From Pseudomonas azotoformans (GTDB lineage Bacteria > Pseudomonadota > Gammaproteobacteria > Pseudomonadales > Pseudomonadaceae), in the NCBI RefSeq assembly GCF_001579805.1, contig NZ_CP014546.1, forward strand, positions 5,084,001-5,148,000: DNA of 64,000 bases. The letters run 5' to 3'. Under the pieces are notes generated by a model. The model ran no database searches. It saw only the letters and a program-made list of their open reading frames with translations, and had not been told where the DNA came from. A program made the translations under genes and the position numbers. This document shows positions 31,201-40,509 of this stretch, piece after piece. Each line of letters begins with the position of its first letter. The stretch's first letter is position 1.

Positions 31201-33369
31201 ATGTCTGTGCAACAACACGGCGGCAAAGGTTTTTCACCCAGTCTGATGGCGTTGGCGGTCTGTCTTGCAAGTTCACCTGCGGCCTTTGCCGCCGAGACCC
31301 AGGCACCCGCCGCTACCCTTGAACTGGGGGCCACGCAAATCTCCGGCGAAGCGCAACTGGGCGAAACCACCGAAGGCACGCAGTCCTACACCACCGGCGC
31401 GATGAAAACCGCGACCAAGCTGCCGTTGACCATGCGTGAAACCCCGCAGGCCGTTACCGTCATTACGCGCCAACGCATGGATGATCAGGCGATGACCAGC
31501 ATCAATGATGTGGTCAAAGCCACGCCCGGTCTGTTCCTCAACTTCTCCAGCGGTCCTGGCCGGCAGTCCTATACGTCCCGCGGTTTCGACATCGACAACC
31601 TGATGTACGACGGCATCCCCACCGGCTATAACGGCGTCTCCGTAGGCTCTCAGCCGAACCTGGCGATGTTCGATCGCGTCGAGATCGTGCGCGGCGCCAC
31701 TGGCCTGATAACCGGCGCGGGTAACCCTTCGGCGGCCATCAACCTGGTACGCAAGCGGCCACTGGACGAACAAAAAGTCACCCTCACCGGCGCCGCCGGC
31801 AGTTGGGACGACTACCGTGGCGAACTCGACGCCTCCAGCCCCCTCAACGACAGTGGCACCTGGCGCGGCCGGGTCGTCACGTCCTACCGCGATGCCAACA
31901 GTTTCATCGACAACGCCGAGGAATATCACGGCCTGTTCTATGCCGTCACCGAAGCCGACCTGAGCGAAGACACCACCCTGACGCTCGGTTTCTCGAACCA
32001 GAAAGACAAGACCAACTACTTCTGGGGTTCGTCGATGGTCGGCCAGGATGGTCATCACCTGAACCTGCCACGGTCCTACAATCCAGGCACTGACTGGGAG
32101 AACAAAGACCAGGAGGTCAACACGGTATTCGCTGAACTGCGCCAGCAACTGGCCAACGACTGGAAACTGCAAGTCAACGCCAACTACGCCGAACAGAACG
32201 CATTGTTCTCCGGCTCGTACCAGTCACGCTGGGTCAATAACACGCTGGCGCGCACCGTCTACCAGGCGGCCTACGATGAAAACCAGGCAGGCGTCGACGC
32301 CTTCGCCAGCGGCCCCTTCCAAGCGTTCGGACGTACCCATGAACTGGTCGTGGGCGCCAGCCGACGCATCTACGACATGACCACCCACAACTACAGCCCC
32401 TACAACCTCAACTGGCCGCTCGCCGCGGGCAAACCGGACTTCGTCCACACCACCAATGACCGTGATGTCACCACCCAGGATGGTGTCTACATCACCACGC
32501 GCCTGAACCTGGCCGACCCTTTGAAGCTCATCCTCGGCGGGCGCCTGGACTGGTATGACTACGATGCCCATGGCGGTGCCGACAACTCCGGCGACTACAA
32601 GGTCACGCGTAACCTCACCCGCTACGCCGGCCTGATCTACGACCTGGACGACCATCACTCGGTGTATGTCAGCTACAGCGACATCTTTACGCCGCAAAGC
32701 GCCAAGGACACCTCCGGCAACCCCGTCAAGCCGATTGTCGGCAAGAACTATGAAGTGGGCATCAAGGGCGAATACCTCGGCGGTGCGCTGAATGCGAGCG
32801 TGGCGCTGTTCCGCGTCGACCAGGAAAACCGCGCAGTGGATGTGGTCGTGCCTAACTGTCCGCAGGCCAGCTGCTCCGAAGCCTCAGGCGAAATCCGCAG
32901 CCAGGGTATCGACTTCGAACTGCAAGGCGCCCTGACCGAGAACTGGCAGGTCGGCGGTGGCTACACCTACGCGCGTACCCACACCATCAAGGATCAAGCC
33001 AACCCGCAGAACGTCAACCAGCAGTTCGACACCGACACCCCGGAACACCTGTTCAAACTGACCACTAACTACCACTTCCAGGGCGCCCTGCAAAAACTCC
33101 GCGTGGGCGGCAACGTCTCCTGGCAGAGCCGCATGTACAACGACTTCAAAGTCGCGGACGGCAGCACCTACCGCCTCAAGCAAGGCGCCTACGCCGTCAC
33201 CGACCTGATGGCCGGTTACCAGGTCAACCAGCACCTTGACCTGCAACTCAACGCCAACAACATCTTTGACCGTCGCTACTACCAGTCCATCTCCAACTCC
33301 GTGAGCTATGGCGGTGATTCCTACGGCACGCCCCGCAACATGATGCTGACTGCCAAATACAGCTTCTGA
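31201..33369 (+). CDS. TonB-dependent siderophore receptor
   Basis: A 722-residue outer-membrane receptor. I start at the ATG at 31201 because GGGGAGAG precedes it and a signal peptide follows (cleavage near AFA, residue 30). The plug domain (about 70-185) has RETPQAVTVITRQRMDDQAM and IEIVRGATGLITGAGNPSAAINLVRKRP, typical of ferric-siderophore receptors of the FpvA/FhuE kind. The barrel ends in KYSF with a terminal Phe. No N-terminal signalling (STN) domain is present and no sigma/anti-sigma pair is adjacent, so control is probably by Fur alone. Siderophore specificity is not determinable. Confidence 0.93.
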   Translation: MSVQQHGGKGFSPSLMALAVCLASSPAAFAAETQAPAATLELGATQISGEAQLGETTEGTQSYTTGAMKTATKLPLTMRETPQAVTVITRQRMDDQAMTSINDVVKATPGLFLNFSSGPGRQSYTSRGFDIDNLMYDGIPTGYNGVSVGSQPNLAMFDRVEIVRGATGLITGAGNPSAAINLVRKRPLDEQKVTLTGAAGSWDDYRGELDASSPLNDSGTWRGRVVTSYRDANSFIDNAEEYHGLFYAVTEADLSEDTTLTLGFSNQKDKTNYFWGSSMVGQDGHHLNLPRSYNPGTDWENKDQEVNTVFAELRQQLANDWKLQVNANYAEQNALFSGSYQSRWVNNTLARTVYQAAYDENQAGVDAFASGPFQAFGRTHELVVGASRRIYDMTTHNYSPYNLNWPLAAGKPDFVHTTNDRDVTTQDGVYITTRLNLADPLKLILGGRLDWYDYDAHGGADNSGDYKVTRNLTRYAGLIYDLDDHHSVYVSYSDIFTPQSAKDTSGNPVKPIVGKNYEVGIKGEYLGGALNASVALFRVDQENRAVDVVVPNCPQASCSEASGEIRSQGIDFELQGALTENWQVGGGYTYARTHTIKDQANPQNVNQQFDTDTPEHLFKLTTNYHFQGALQKLRVGGNVSWQSRMYNDFKVADGSTYRLKQGAYAVTDLMAGYQVNQHLDLQLNANNIFDRRYYQSISNSVSYGGDSYGTPRNMMLTAKYSF

Positions 33370-33382
33370 TCGCGATCCGATC

Positions 33383-33408
33383 AACGGCTACCCGCCCGGG
33401 TAGCCGTT
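33383..33408. terminator. Terminator hairpin after the TonB receptor gene
   Basis: AACGGCTACC and GGTAGCCGTT form a perfect stem of at least 10 bp around CGCCCG, 14 nt after the stop. Only a short CCTC follows, so strength depends on the stem. Confidence 0.7.
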
Positions 33409-33535
33409 CCTCAAGTCCCTCCCCCGCAAGCCGATAACCGTTTGGCATCACTGAATCCTATAAAAACCAAAAACACCTGATTCGCTCCACCCTGCCCTCA
33501 CTTTGATTCGGCCAGACCACAGGGAGTAAGTGTGA

Positions 33536-35029
33536 ATGCCCACCCGCGCGCGTTTTTTCGAGCACTACCGCAAAGCCGACCGCATCATGCTGGCGTTGAT
33601 CTGGCTGATGTTTCTGTTTTCCCTGGGCTTGGCCTTCTGGCACGACACCTTGATGCAAGCCGCCATAATCGGCGGCGGCACCAGCGTGGTGCTCACGGCG
33701 CTGTACCGTGCCATAGGCGGCACCCGCGTGATGCGCTGCGCCCTCGGCGCAGGCCTCATGGTGATGGCGGCGCTGCACATCAACCAGGCCCAGGGCGTGA
33801 TCGAATCGCACTTCGGGATTTTCGCGCTGTTGGCGGTGCTGACGTTTTATCGTGACTGGCTGCCGATCCTGGTCGCGGCCGCCACCATCGCCGTGCATCA
33901 CGTGGTGTTCCATGCCCTGCAACACCAAGGCTTCCCGGTGTTTGTGATGGAACATCACGGCGGCTGGACCATGGTGTTCGTCCACGCGTTCTACGTGGTG
34001 ATGGAAACCGTCGCCCTGCTCTACCTGGCCGTACACAGCCAGGCTGAAGCGGTCGAAAGCCAGGAAATGCTGGAGAAGATGCGCGCGGTCACCTCCCAAT
34101 TCAGCGCGCAGACCACCCAAGGTGACGGCAAGGTGCATGTGTCCCTGGCCAAGCGTTTCGACCACTTCCTGCAACAGATCACCCACCTGATCGACGGTGT
34201 CGCCCGCGACTCCCACGGCCTCGGCCAACTCGGCCAGGCACTGGCCAGCGCCAGCGGCACCCTGGAAAAAGGCGCACGGCACCAGTTGGCGGAAATCACC
34301 CAGATGACCGGCTCGATGCAGCGCATGGAAGACGCCATGGGCCACATCGCCGTGCACGTCGAGCAAGCGGTGGATCACGCCGGCAAGGCCAGCCAACAGA
34401 TCCTGCGCGGCCAGGAAAGCGTCAGCCGTGCCCAACAGGAAATCACCCAGTTGGCCTCGCGCCTCAACGGCACCCATGAAACCGTGCAGGGCCTGGCCGT
34501 GCAAGCCGAGCAGATCGGCAGCGTGCTTGAAGTGATCAACAGCATCGCCAACCAGACCAACCTGCTCGCCCTCAACGCCGCCATCGAAGCCGCCCGCGCC
34601 GGCGAGCAAGGCCGTGGCTTCGCCGTGGTCGCCGACGAAGTGCGCAGCCTGGCGCAGCGCACGGCGGTGTCCACCCAGGAAATCAAAACCATCATCGAAG
34701 GCCTGCAACACGGCAGCCGCCAGGCCGTCGAAGCCATGCACGACAGCCGCCAAGGCGTGGAGCGTTGCGTGGAAGACAGCCAGGTCGCCGTCGACATGCT
34801 GCGCGCCGTGGGCAACGACATTGCGCACATCGACGACCTGAACGGCCGGATCGTGACCACCACCCGCGAGCAGACCACCGCTAACCTGGAGATTGTCGGG
34901 CGGTTGCAGTCGGTGCAGAGCATTGCGCAAAGCACCGCCAACGATGTGGAAACCCTGGCGCGCAGCAGTGAGCAGCTACCGCCGATTGCGGTGCGGTTGG
35001 ATGCGTTGGGACGCAGGTTCCACCCCTAG
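33536..35029 (+). CDS. Methyl-accepting chemotaxis protein with multi-span His-rich membrane sensor
   Basis: A 497-residue chemoreceptor with an unusual input half. Residues 1-165 contain about six hydrophobic segments (near 17-36, 39-60, 64-84, 92-108, 109-129, 142-165) and no sizeable periplasmic domain. Histidines cluster at membrane boundaries: [14 protein letters not shown] and VMEHHGGW. No HAMP is recognisable between the membrane and the coiled coil. The signalling tip is at about 336-375 ([20 protein letters not shown]). Such sensors probably read a signal in or at the membrane, for example metal, haem or redox state; this is inference. The stop overlaps the convergent TauE gene by 4 nt. 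Confidence 0.9.
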   Translation: MPTRARFFEHYRKADRIMLALIWLMFLFSLGLAFWHDTLMQAAIIGGGTSVVLTALYRAIGGTRVMRCALGAGLMVMAALHINQAQGVIESHFGIFALLAVLTFYRDWLPILVAAATIAVHHVVFHALQHQGFPVFVMEHHGGWTMVFVHAFYVVMETVALLYLAVHSQAEAVESQEMLEKMRAVTSQFSAQTTQGDGKVHVSLAKRFDHFLQQITHLIDGVARDSHGLGQLGQALASASGTLEKGARHQLAEITQMTGSMQRMEDAMGHIAVHVEQAVDHAGKASQQILRGQESVSRAQQEITQLASRLNGTHETVQGLAVQAEQIGSVLEVINSIANQTNLLALNAAIEAARAGEQGRGFAVVADEVRSLAQRTAVSTQEIKTIIEGLQHGSRQAVEAMHDSRQGVERCVEDSQVAVDMLRAVGNDIAHIDDLNGRIVTTTREQTTANLEIVGRLQSVQSIAQSTANDVETLARSSEQLPPIAVRLDALGRRFHP

Positions 35030-35799
35030 GCCCAGTAGCCGCCAATCCCATCCCACAGCAGCTTCAGCGCGGTGACGATCAGCAAGCCATAGCAGGCGCG
35101 ATAGAGTTGGCGCTGATCCAACCGCGCATGCAGCCGCCAGCCCAGCCACACGCCACTGGGCACGGCGAACAGACAGATAAGTGCCAGGCCCAACACGTTG
35201 CCGGTCGGCCTGGCAAGGATCAACCAGGGAATCGCCTTGAGCACATTGCCCACGGTGAAAAACAGGCTGGTGGTCCCGGCGTAAAGCTGTTTGCTCAGGC
35301 CAAGCGGCAGCAGATACATCGCCAACGGTGGCCCACCGGAATGCGCAACCATGGTGGTGATTCCCGAGGTGACCCCGGCGGCCAAGGCCTTCGGTGTTGA
35401 ACGCGGCTTCACACTGACGCTGCCCCCGGCCTTGAACCACAGGCCGACAAACACCAGCGTGACCGCTGCCATCACGATGGCTATCGCTCGGTGATCCAGC
35501 ACGCGAAAAAGCAGGTAGCCAACGCCAATTCCGACCACCAACCCAGGCACCAATACCTTGAGGTCTGGCTTTGACCAGGTTGACGGCTTCCAATAGCGCA
35601 GGCCGAACAGGTCCATGGCGATGAACAACGGCGCCAGCAAGCCGCCAGCAGTGATCGGATCCATCACCAGCGACAGCAGCGGAATTCCGACGATGGCAAA
35701 GCCGCCGCCGAAGGCGCCTTTCATAAAGCAGATCAAAAAGACCCCGGCAAAGGTCACCAGAATCGTCGTGGTTGTCAGCTCAAGTTCCATGGTGTGCAT
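35026..35799 (-). CDS. Sulfite exporter TauE/SafE family protein
   Basis: A 257-residue inner-membrane protein with about eight hydrophobic segments. Family hallmarks are [18 protein letters not shown] near residue 30-48, the [17 protein letters not shown] loop in the second half, and [13 protein letters not shown] before the last helix. Members export sulfite, sulfoacetate or other small organic anions. Head to head with a MocR regulator (76-bp gap), which probably controls it; TauR, a taurine regulator, is also a MocR protein, so a sulfonate link is conceivable but unproven. Confidence 0.9.
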   Translation of the reverse strand: MHTMELELTTTTILVTFAGVFLICFMKGAFGGGFAIVGIPLLSLVMDPITAGGLLAPLFIAMDLFGLRYWKPSTWSKPDLKVLVPGLVVGIGVGYLLFRVLDHRAIAIVMAAVTLVFVGLWFKAGGSVSVKPRSTPKALAAGVTSGITTMVAHSGGPPLAMYLLPLGLSKQLYAGTTSLFFTVGNVLKAIPWLILARPTGNVLGLALICLFAVPSGVWLGWRLHARLDQRQLYRACYGLLIVTALKLLWDGIGGYWA

Positions 35800-35875
35800 T
35801 CATTTCGCAGCGAAGAGACGTCATAATCTCGCGCATCACCGGCACCGCAAAAAGTACCAGTTTTGAGGTTTTTCC

Positions 35876-37351
35876 ATGGGCCAGTTGTCGAACCCCAGGC
35901 GCGGCGCGGAACGCCGCCTCTACACCCAGCTGCGAGCGCAGATAGAGGACGGCACCCTGGTGCCCGACGCCAAGCTGCCCTCCACCCGTGCCATGGCGCA
36001 GACGCTAGGGGTCTCGCGCACCACGGTCACCGCCGCCTACGAGCAATTGGCTGCCGAAGGGTTTGTGGTGACCGCCGTGGGCAAGGCCGCCAGGGTTGCA
36101 GCCGTTGCCGTTGCGCGCCCTGTCGTTGCCCTGGTGTCCCCGAAGAGCCCGCCACCGGCACTGTCGCGTTATGGGCAGCGGGTTGCCGCCCTCACGCCCT
36201 ATCACATGGCCTCGCCCTCCGCGCACATCGACTTTCGATACGGAGCAGTCGCATCGCGGGACTTTCCGTCACTGGGCTGGAACCGCGCCTATCGTGCCGA
36301 ACTGACCAAGCGCCAACCCACCCGGTCTTACGGCCAAGCCCAAGGCGAAGCCGCTTTGCGCCAGGCGTTGCAAGGCTATCTGCGCCGCGCCCGTGGCTTG
36401 ACCTGCGATGCCGAGCAGATAGTGGTGGTGCACGGCTCCCAGCAAGGGCTCGACCTGTGTGCCCGCTTGCTGCTCAACCCTGACGACGCCTTCATCTTCG
36501 AAGATCCCGGCTACCGCATGGCCCGCTATTGCTTCGAGGCGACCGGCGCAACGGCATTGCCCATCCCTGTGGACGCCTCCGGTTTGCAGGCACAGCTGTT
36601 GCCGGATAACCCGCGCGCGCGGTTGGCCTACGTCACCCCGTCGCACCAATTCCCGATCGGCGCCGTGCTGTCCATCGCGCGACGCGTCGAACTGCTCAAC
36701 TGGGCAAACCGCCATCGCGCGTGGATCATCGAGGACGATTACGGTGGCGAGTTCCGTTACGGCCAGCGTCCCATCGACGCCTTGCAATCGATGGATGCCG
36801 AGGCGCGCGTGATCTATGTCGGCACCTTTTCCAAAGCACTTTCACCCCAGTTGAGGCTCGGTTACCTGGTGCTGCCGCGCGAACTGGTAGGCGTGTTTCG
36901 CGAGGCCAAGCGGTTGACCGATCGCAACGAACCCCGTTGGGAGCAAAACGTGCTGGCCTCGTTGATCGACAGCGGCGCCTACGAGCGCCACCTACGACGC
37001 TTGCGCCGCGACAACGAAGGCCGTCGAAAGGCCCTGCTGGACGCCGTCGACCGCCACCTGCCGGGTCTGGGAAAACTGGAGGGTATGGCCGCCGGGTTGC
37101 ATGGCGTCTTGTTGTTGCCCGACCTGCACGCTCGGGATGAACACGCATTGCAGGCGATGGCGCTTGAGCGCGGGATCGGTGTTTATCCGCTATCCCCCCT
37201 GTTCACTACGCAGGGTGAACGACCGGCAAGCCTGATACTCGGCTATGCCGGGCTTACCGTGCAGCAGATTGATGAAGGCATCCGGATACTTGCGCCAGTG
37301 ATTCGAGAAGTTATGGGTGCAGCCCGTGCGCCGCTCACACCCCAAAATTGA
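35876..37351 (+). CDS. MocR-type regulator (GntR helix-turn-helix fused to aminotransferase domain)
   Basis: A 491-residue PLP-dependent transcription regulator. The winged helix-turn-helix covers about residues 12-75 (LPSTRAMAQTLGVSRTTVTAAYEQLAAEG in parts). A fold-type I aminotransferase-like domain follows from about 110. The PLP-lysine is K320 in GTFSKALSPQLRLGY; IIEDDYGGEFRY supplies the Asp and Tyr that hold the cofactor. These proteins bind DNA in response to a PLP-amine adduct. Divergent from TauE/SafE. The 3' end overlaps the convergent oxygenase gene by 17 nt. Confidence 0.92.
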   Translation: MGQLSNPRRGAERRLYTQLRAQIEDGTLVPDAKLPSTRAMAQTLGVSRTTVTAAYEQLAAEGFVVTAVGKAARVAAVAVARPVVALVSPKSPPPALSRYGQRVAALTPYHMASPSAHIDFRYGAVASRDFPSLGWNRAYRAELTKRQPTRSYGQAQGEAALRQALQGYLRRARGLTCDAEQIVVVHGSQQGLDLCARLLLNPDDAFIFEDPGYRMARYCFEATGATALPIPVDASGLQAQLLPDNPRARLAYVTPSHQFPIGAVLSIARRVELLNWANRHRAWIIEDDYGGEFRYGQRPIDALQSMDAEARVIYVGTFSKALSPQLRLGYLVLPRELVGVFREAKRLTDRNEPRWEQNVLASLIDSGAYERHLRRLRRDNEGRRKALLDAVDRHLPGLGKLEGMAAGLHGVLLLPDLHARDEHALQAMALERGIGVYPLSPLFTTQGERPASLILGYAGLTVQQIDEGIRILAPVIREVMGAARAPLTPQN

Positions 37352-38000
37352 ACGCGATCGAGATCCTTGGCCGCGCGCCCTCAAAGCGTCGTACCGAGTG
37401 CATCAACCAGGACGGAAACATGATCAATGTCCCGCTGCTGGCGACACAGATGCTGCTGAAACCGGCAGTCAGGCAATCCTCGACCCGCATGCGCAAGGCG
37501 GGATTGTAAGTCGAGGCGACCATGCCCCGTGGATCGACGAATTCCAGATCGCCGCCGACGGTGGCGTCCTCTTCACGCCCCCCCGCATCGACCCAGTAAA
37601 CACCCGACCAAAATGCGCCAGGGTGCCCATGCAGCGCATTGCTGTGGCCCGCCTCGTTCACATTGGCCCACGCGTTGAGTTTCCACTCGAAACCGGGCTC
37701 GGTTAGTCCGAAGCCTTCGTGATGAACGGCGGTCAGCTCAGTGGCAAACCGCGTAGCGAACGCCACCAACGCGCTGCAGGCATCCCCACCCCATGCCTGA
37801 AAATCGTTCGCGGACTGCCAACCGCCATCGTTGCTGCGCTGGGCACCAGACTGGTCCTGCGCCATGCGCTGTGTGACCAGCGCTTTGAGCTCAGTGTTGA
37901 GCGTATCTGCATTGGGGTATTGGATGCTGGCCAAAGGCGTTGTGAACAGCCGCCGGATGTTGATCAGCTCCGGATTCAACAGATTGTCGCTCGACTGCAT
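37335..38000 (-). CDS. Putative 2-oxoglutarate/Fe(II)-dependent oxygenase (TIGR02466 type)
   Basis: A 221-residue protein of the small putative 2OG-Fe(II) oxygenase family. The metal motif region is WANVNEAGHSNALHGHPGAFWSGVYWV, read in parts, with H119, H124 and H126; the G-DLEFVDPRG segment follows, and H201 in FPSWLMHSVRRFEG with R211 give the distal His and the 2OG-binding Arg. The family is widespread, often beside phage or cyanobacterial genes, with unknown substrate. The 246-bp gap upstream shared with the MFS gene shows no clear promoter. Confidence 0.82.
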   Translation of the reverse strand: MQSSDNLLNPELINIRRLFTTPLASIQYPNADTLNTELKALVTQRMAQDQSGAQRSNDGGWQSANDFQAWGGDACSALVAFATRFATELTAVHHEGFGLTEPGFEWKLNAWANVNEAGHSNALHGHPGAFWSGVYWVDAGGREEDATVGGDLEFVDPRGMVASTYNPALRMRVEDCLTAGFSSICVASSGTLIMFPSWLMHSVRRFEGARPRISIAFNFGV

Positions 38001-38246
38001 GGGTTACTCATCATGTTTTACCAGTAGCCACAAACCATACCGGCATCATCGATTCGGCGATGTAAACCATTGTTAAAGTCTTAACGACAGTTGCGCACAA
38101 GCGCCCCGCCTCACCTGGCCCAAATCCTGCCTTCACCACCTCCAGCAAGTCGCTGCTGACTACGCGGACGACTCTTTTGGGCCCCGTCGCCCAACAGCCT
38201 GCCCCGATAATCAGTTATCCCCGCACCTATCCCGAGGCCTCCCCCC

Positions 38247-39584
38247 ATGACGAGCCCATCCACCGAACAGGTCAGCCCTCAGACCTTGCGAAAGGTCATT
38301 ATCGCCGCCGGCATCGGTAACTTTGTCGAGTGGTTCGACTTCGCCGTCTACGGTTTCCTCGCCACCACCATCGCGCAGCAATTCTTCCCCAGCGGCGATG
38401 CCAGCGCCGCGTTGCTCAAGACCTTCGCCGTGTTTGCCGTGGCGTTTGCCTTCCGCCCCCTGGGCGGGATTTTCTTCGGCATGCTCGGTGACCGCATCGG
38501 CCGCAAACGTACGCTGGCCATGACGATCCTGTTGATGGCCGGCGCCACTACGCTGATCGGCCTGCTCCCCACCTACGCCGCTATCGGCGTAGCGGCGCCG
38601 ATTCTGTTGTCGCTGATCCGCTGCGCCCAGGGTTTCTCTGCCGGGGGCGAATACGCCGGGGCCTGTGCCTATCTGATGGAGCACGCGCCCAGTGACAAAC
38701 GCGCGTGGTACGGCAGCTTCGTGCCGGTGTCGACGTTTTCCGCCTTCGCCGCCGCCGCGGTGGTGGCGTATGCGCTGGAAGCGTCGTTGTCCGCCGAGGC
38801 CATGGGCAGTTGGGGCTGGCGCCTGCCATTCCTGATCGCCGCGCCGCTGGGATTGGTGGGGCTTTACCTGCGCTGGAAGCTGGACGAGACGCCCGCTTTC
38901 CAGGCGGTGAAAGAGGAGCACACCGTGGCCCACTCCCCGCTCAAGGAAACCCTGCGCAACCATGGTGCGGCGATCTGCTGCCTGGGCGCTTTTGTGTCAC
39001 TGACGGCGCTGTCGTTTTATATGTTCACCACTTACTTCGCGACCTACCTGCAAGTGGCCGGCGGCTTGAGTCGGGCGATGGCGTTGCTGGTGTCGCTGAT
39101 TGCGTTGATCTTCGCGGCGGCGATCTGCCCACTGGCGGGGTTGTATTCGGATCGAGTCGGCCGTCGTGTCACCGTGATGACCGCCTGTGTGTTGTTGATG
39201 GTGGTGGTGTATCCGTCGTTCCTGATGGCCAGCTCCGGCTCGTTCGCGGCCTCCATCGTCGGCGTGATGCTGCTGGCGGTAGGGGCCGTGCTGTGTGGCG
39301 TGGTCACGGCCGCCTTGCTGTCGGAAACCTTTCCGACCCGCACGCGCTACACCGCCTCGGCGATCACCTACAACCTGGCCTACACGATCTTCGGCGGCAC
39401 CGCGCCGTTGATGGCGACCTGGTTGATCAGCACCACGGGCAGCAATCTGTCACCGGCGTTCTACCTGATTGCCGTGGCGTTGCTGGCGTTGGCAGGTGGG
39501 TTGGCGTTGCCGGAGACGTCGAGGATTTCCTTGCATGACGTGGGGCCGGAGGACAAAAGCGCCGCGCCGTTGCTATCAAGGTAA
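38247..39584 (+). CDS. MFS transporter, metabolite:H+ symporter (MHS) family
   Basis: A 445-residue, 12-segment inner-membrane transporter. GNFVEWFDFAVYGFLATTIA at the N-terminus, GMLGDRIGRKRTL in loop 2-3 and RCAQGFSAGGEYAGACAYLMEHAP mark the MHS branch, which includes proline/betaine (ProP), alpha-ketoglutarate (KgtP) and citrate carriers. The ribosome site is CGAGG 9 nt upstream. No neighbouring catabolic gene reveals its substrate. The downstream DCC gene starts 71 nt later and may have its own promoter. Confidence 0.92.
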   Translation: MTSPSTEQVSPQTLRKVIIAAGIGNFVEWFDFAVYGFLATTIAQQFFPSGDASAALLKTFAVFAVAFAFRPLGGIFFGMLGDRIGRKRTLAMTILLMAGATTLIGLLPTYAAIGVAAPILLSLIRCAQGFSAGGEYAGACAYLMEHAPSDKRAWYGSFVPVSTFSAFAAAAVVAYALEASLSAEAMGSWGWRLPFLIAAPLGLVGLYLRWKLDETPAFQAVKEEHTVAHSPLKETLRNHGAAICCLGAFVSLTALSFYMFTTYFATYLQVAGGLSRAMALLVSLIALIFAAAICPLAGLYSDRVGRRVTVMTACVLLMVVVYPSFLMASSGSFAASIVGVMLLAVGAVLCGVVTAALLSETFPTRTRYTASAITYNLAYTIFGGTAPLMATWLISTTGSNLSPAFYLIAVALLALAGGLALPETSRISLHDVGPEDKSAAPLLSR

Positions 39585-39655
39585 ACGGAGCGAGGGTGGA
39601 AGCCGCTGAACGCAGGTATGATCCAGGCTAAACCGGCCCGATTGGACCCACCCTG

Positions 39656-40108
39656 ATGCCCGTATCCCAAACCCGCCCTTCCCCCGCGCCGTTGCTCAAA
39701 CCTGGCGAAACCGTGGTGCTGTTCGATGGCGTGTGCAAGTTGTGCAATGGTTGGGCGAGGTTCCTGATCCGTCATGACCGCCAACAACGCATACGCTTGG
39801 CGGCGGTGCAATCCCCCGAGGGCCAGGCGTTGCTGGCCTGGGCGGGATTGCCCCTGGATCAGTTCGACACCCTGGCGGTCATTCGTAACCACCACTACTG
39901 GGTGCGTTCGGACGCCGTGTTCGAAATCATTGCGCAACTGCCTGCCGCGTGGCGGCCATTGCTGTTGTTGCGCATCATCCCGCGCGGGCTGCGGGATTGG
40001 GCTTACGACCGCATCGCACGCAATCGCTATCGGATTTTCGGGCGGTACGACACGTGCCTGTTGCCGCATCCAGACCATGAGCAGCGTTTCTTGAAGGCAC
40101 CGCTATGA
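39656..40108 (+). CDS. DCC family thiol-disulfide oxidoreductase-like protein
   Basis: A 150-residue protein with the DCC motif near the N-terminus: VLFDGVCKLCNGWARFLIRHD, read in parts, with C27 and C30 as the putative redox pair, then RLAAVQSPEGQALL and a SDAVFEI helix. The fold is thioredoxin-like but the physiological role is unknown. The C-terminal GRYDTCLLPHPDHEQRF adds a third Cys. The stop overlaps the DoxX-like start (ATGA), a pairing seen often for these families and suggesting a membrane redox function for both. Confidence 0.85.
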   Translation: MPVSQTRPSPAPLLKPGETVVLFDGVCKLCNGWARFLIRHDRQQRIRLAAVQSPEGQALLAWAGLPLDQFDTLAVIRNHHYWVRSDAVFEIIAQLPAAWRPLLLLRIIPRGLRDWAYDRIARNRYRIFGRYDTCLLPHPDHEQRFLKAPL

Positions 40109-40509
40109 CTCCCTTGGTGCGCATCAACTGGATCGCCCGATTCGGGCTGGCGTTCATGTTTGCCTACCATGGGCTGGTGCCGAAGCTGCTGTGGCTAAGC
40201 CAGGGCGAGCGGGTAATGATTGAGGCGCATGGCATCGAACAGGTGCAGCTGTTCGCCACGCTGGCCGGAATTGGGGAGATCGTCCTGGCGCTATGGATCG
40301 TGCTTTCAGCGCGCAGTATCTGGCCCATTGCAGTGGCTGCGGCGGCGCTGTCGGGCCTGCTGGTGGATGTGGCGATTGTCAGCCCGGCGATGCTCAGGGA
40401 GGCATTCAACCCTGTGTCGCTCAACGTGGCCGGGGTGGCGTTGTGTGCGGTGGCGTGGTGCGCTAGTCCGAGAACCGTACAGAGAGACTCAGGTTCGCCG
40501 GGTCGTTGA
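40105..40509 (+). CDS. DoxX-like membrane protein
   Basis: A 134-residue protein with four hydrophobic segments (near 8-28, 45-68, 70-90, 100-120). The RINWIARFGLAFMFAYHGLVPKLLW start and LAGIGEIVLALWIVLSA are typical of DoxX-like proteins. Coupled to the DCC gene by ATGA. The C-terminal 45 nt lie opposite the end of the saccharopine-dehydrogenase-like gene (47-nt tail-to-tail overlap), the longest such overlap in the window. Confidence 0.82.
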   Translation: MTPLVRINWIARFGLAFMFAYHGLVPKLLWLSQGERVMIEAHGIEQVQLFATLAGIGEIVLALWIVLSARSIWPIAVAAAALSGLLVDVAIVSPAMLREAFNPVSLNVAGVALCAVAWCASPRTVQRDSGSPGR

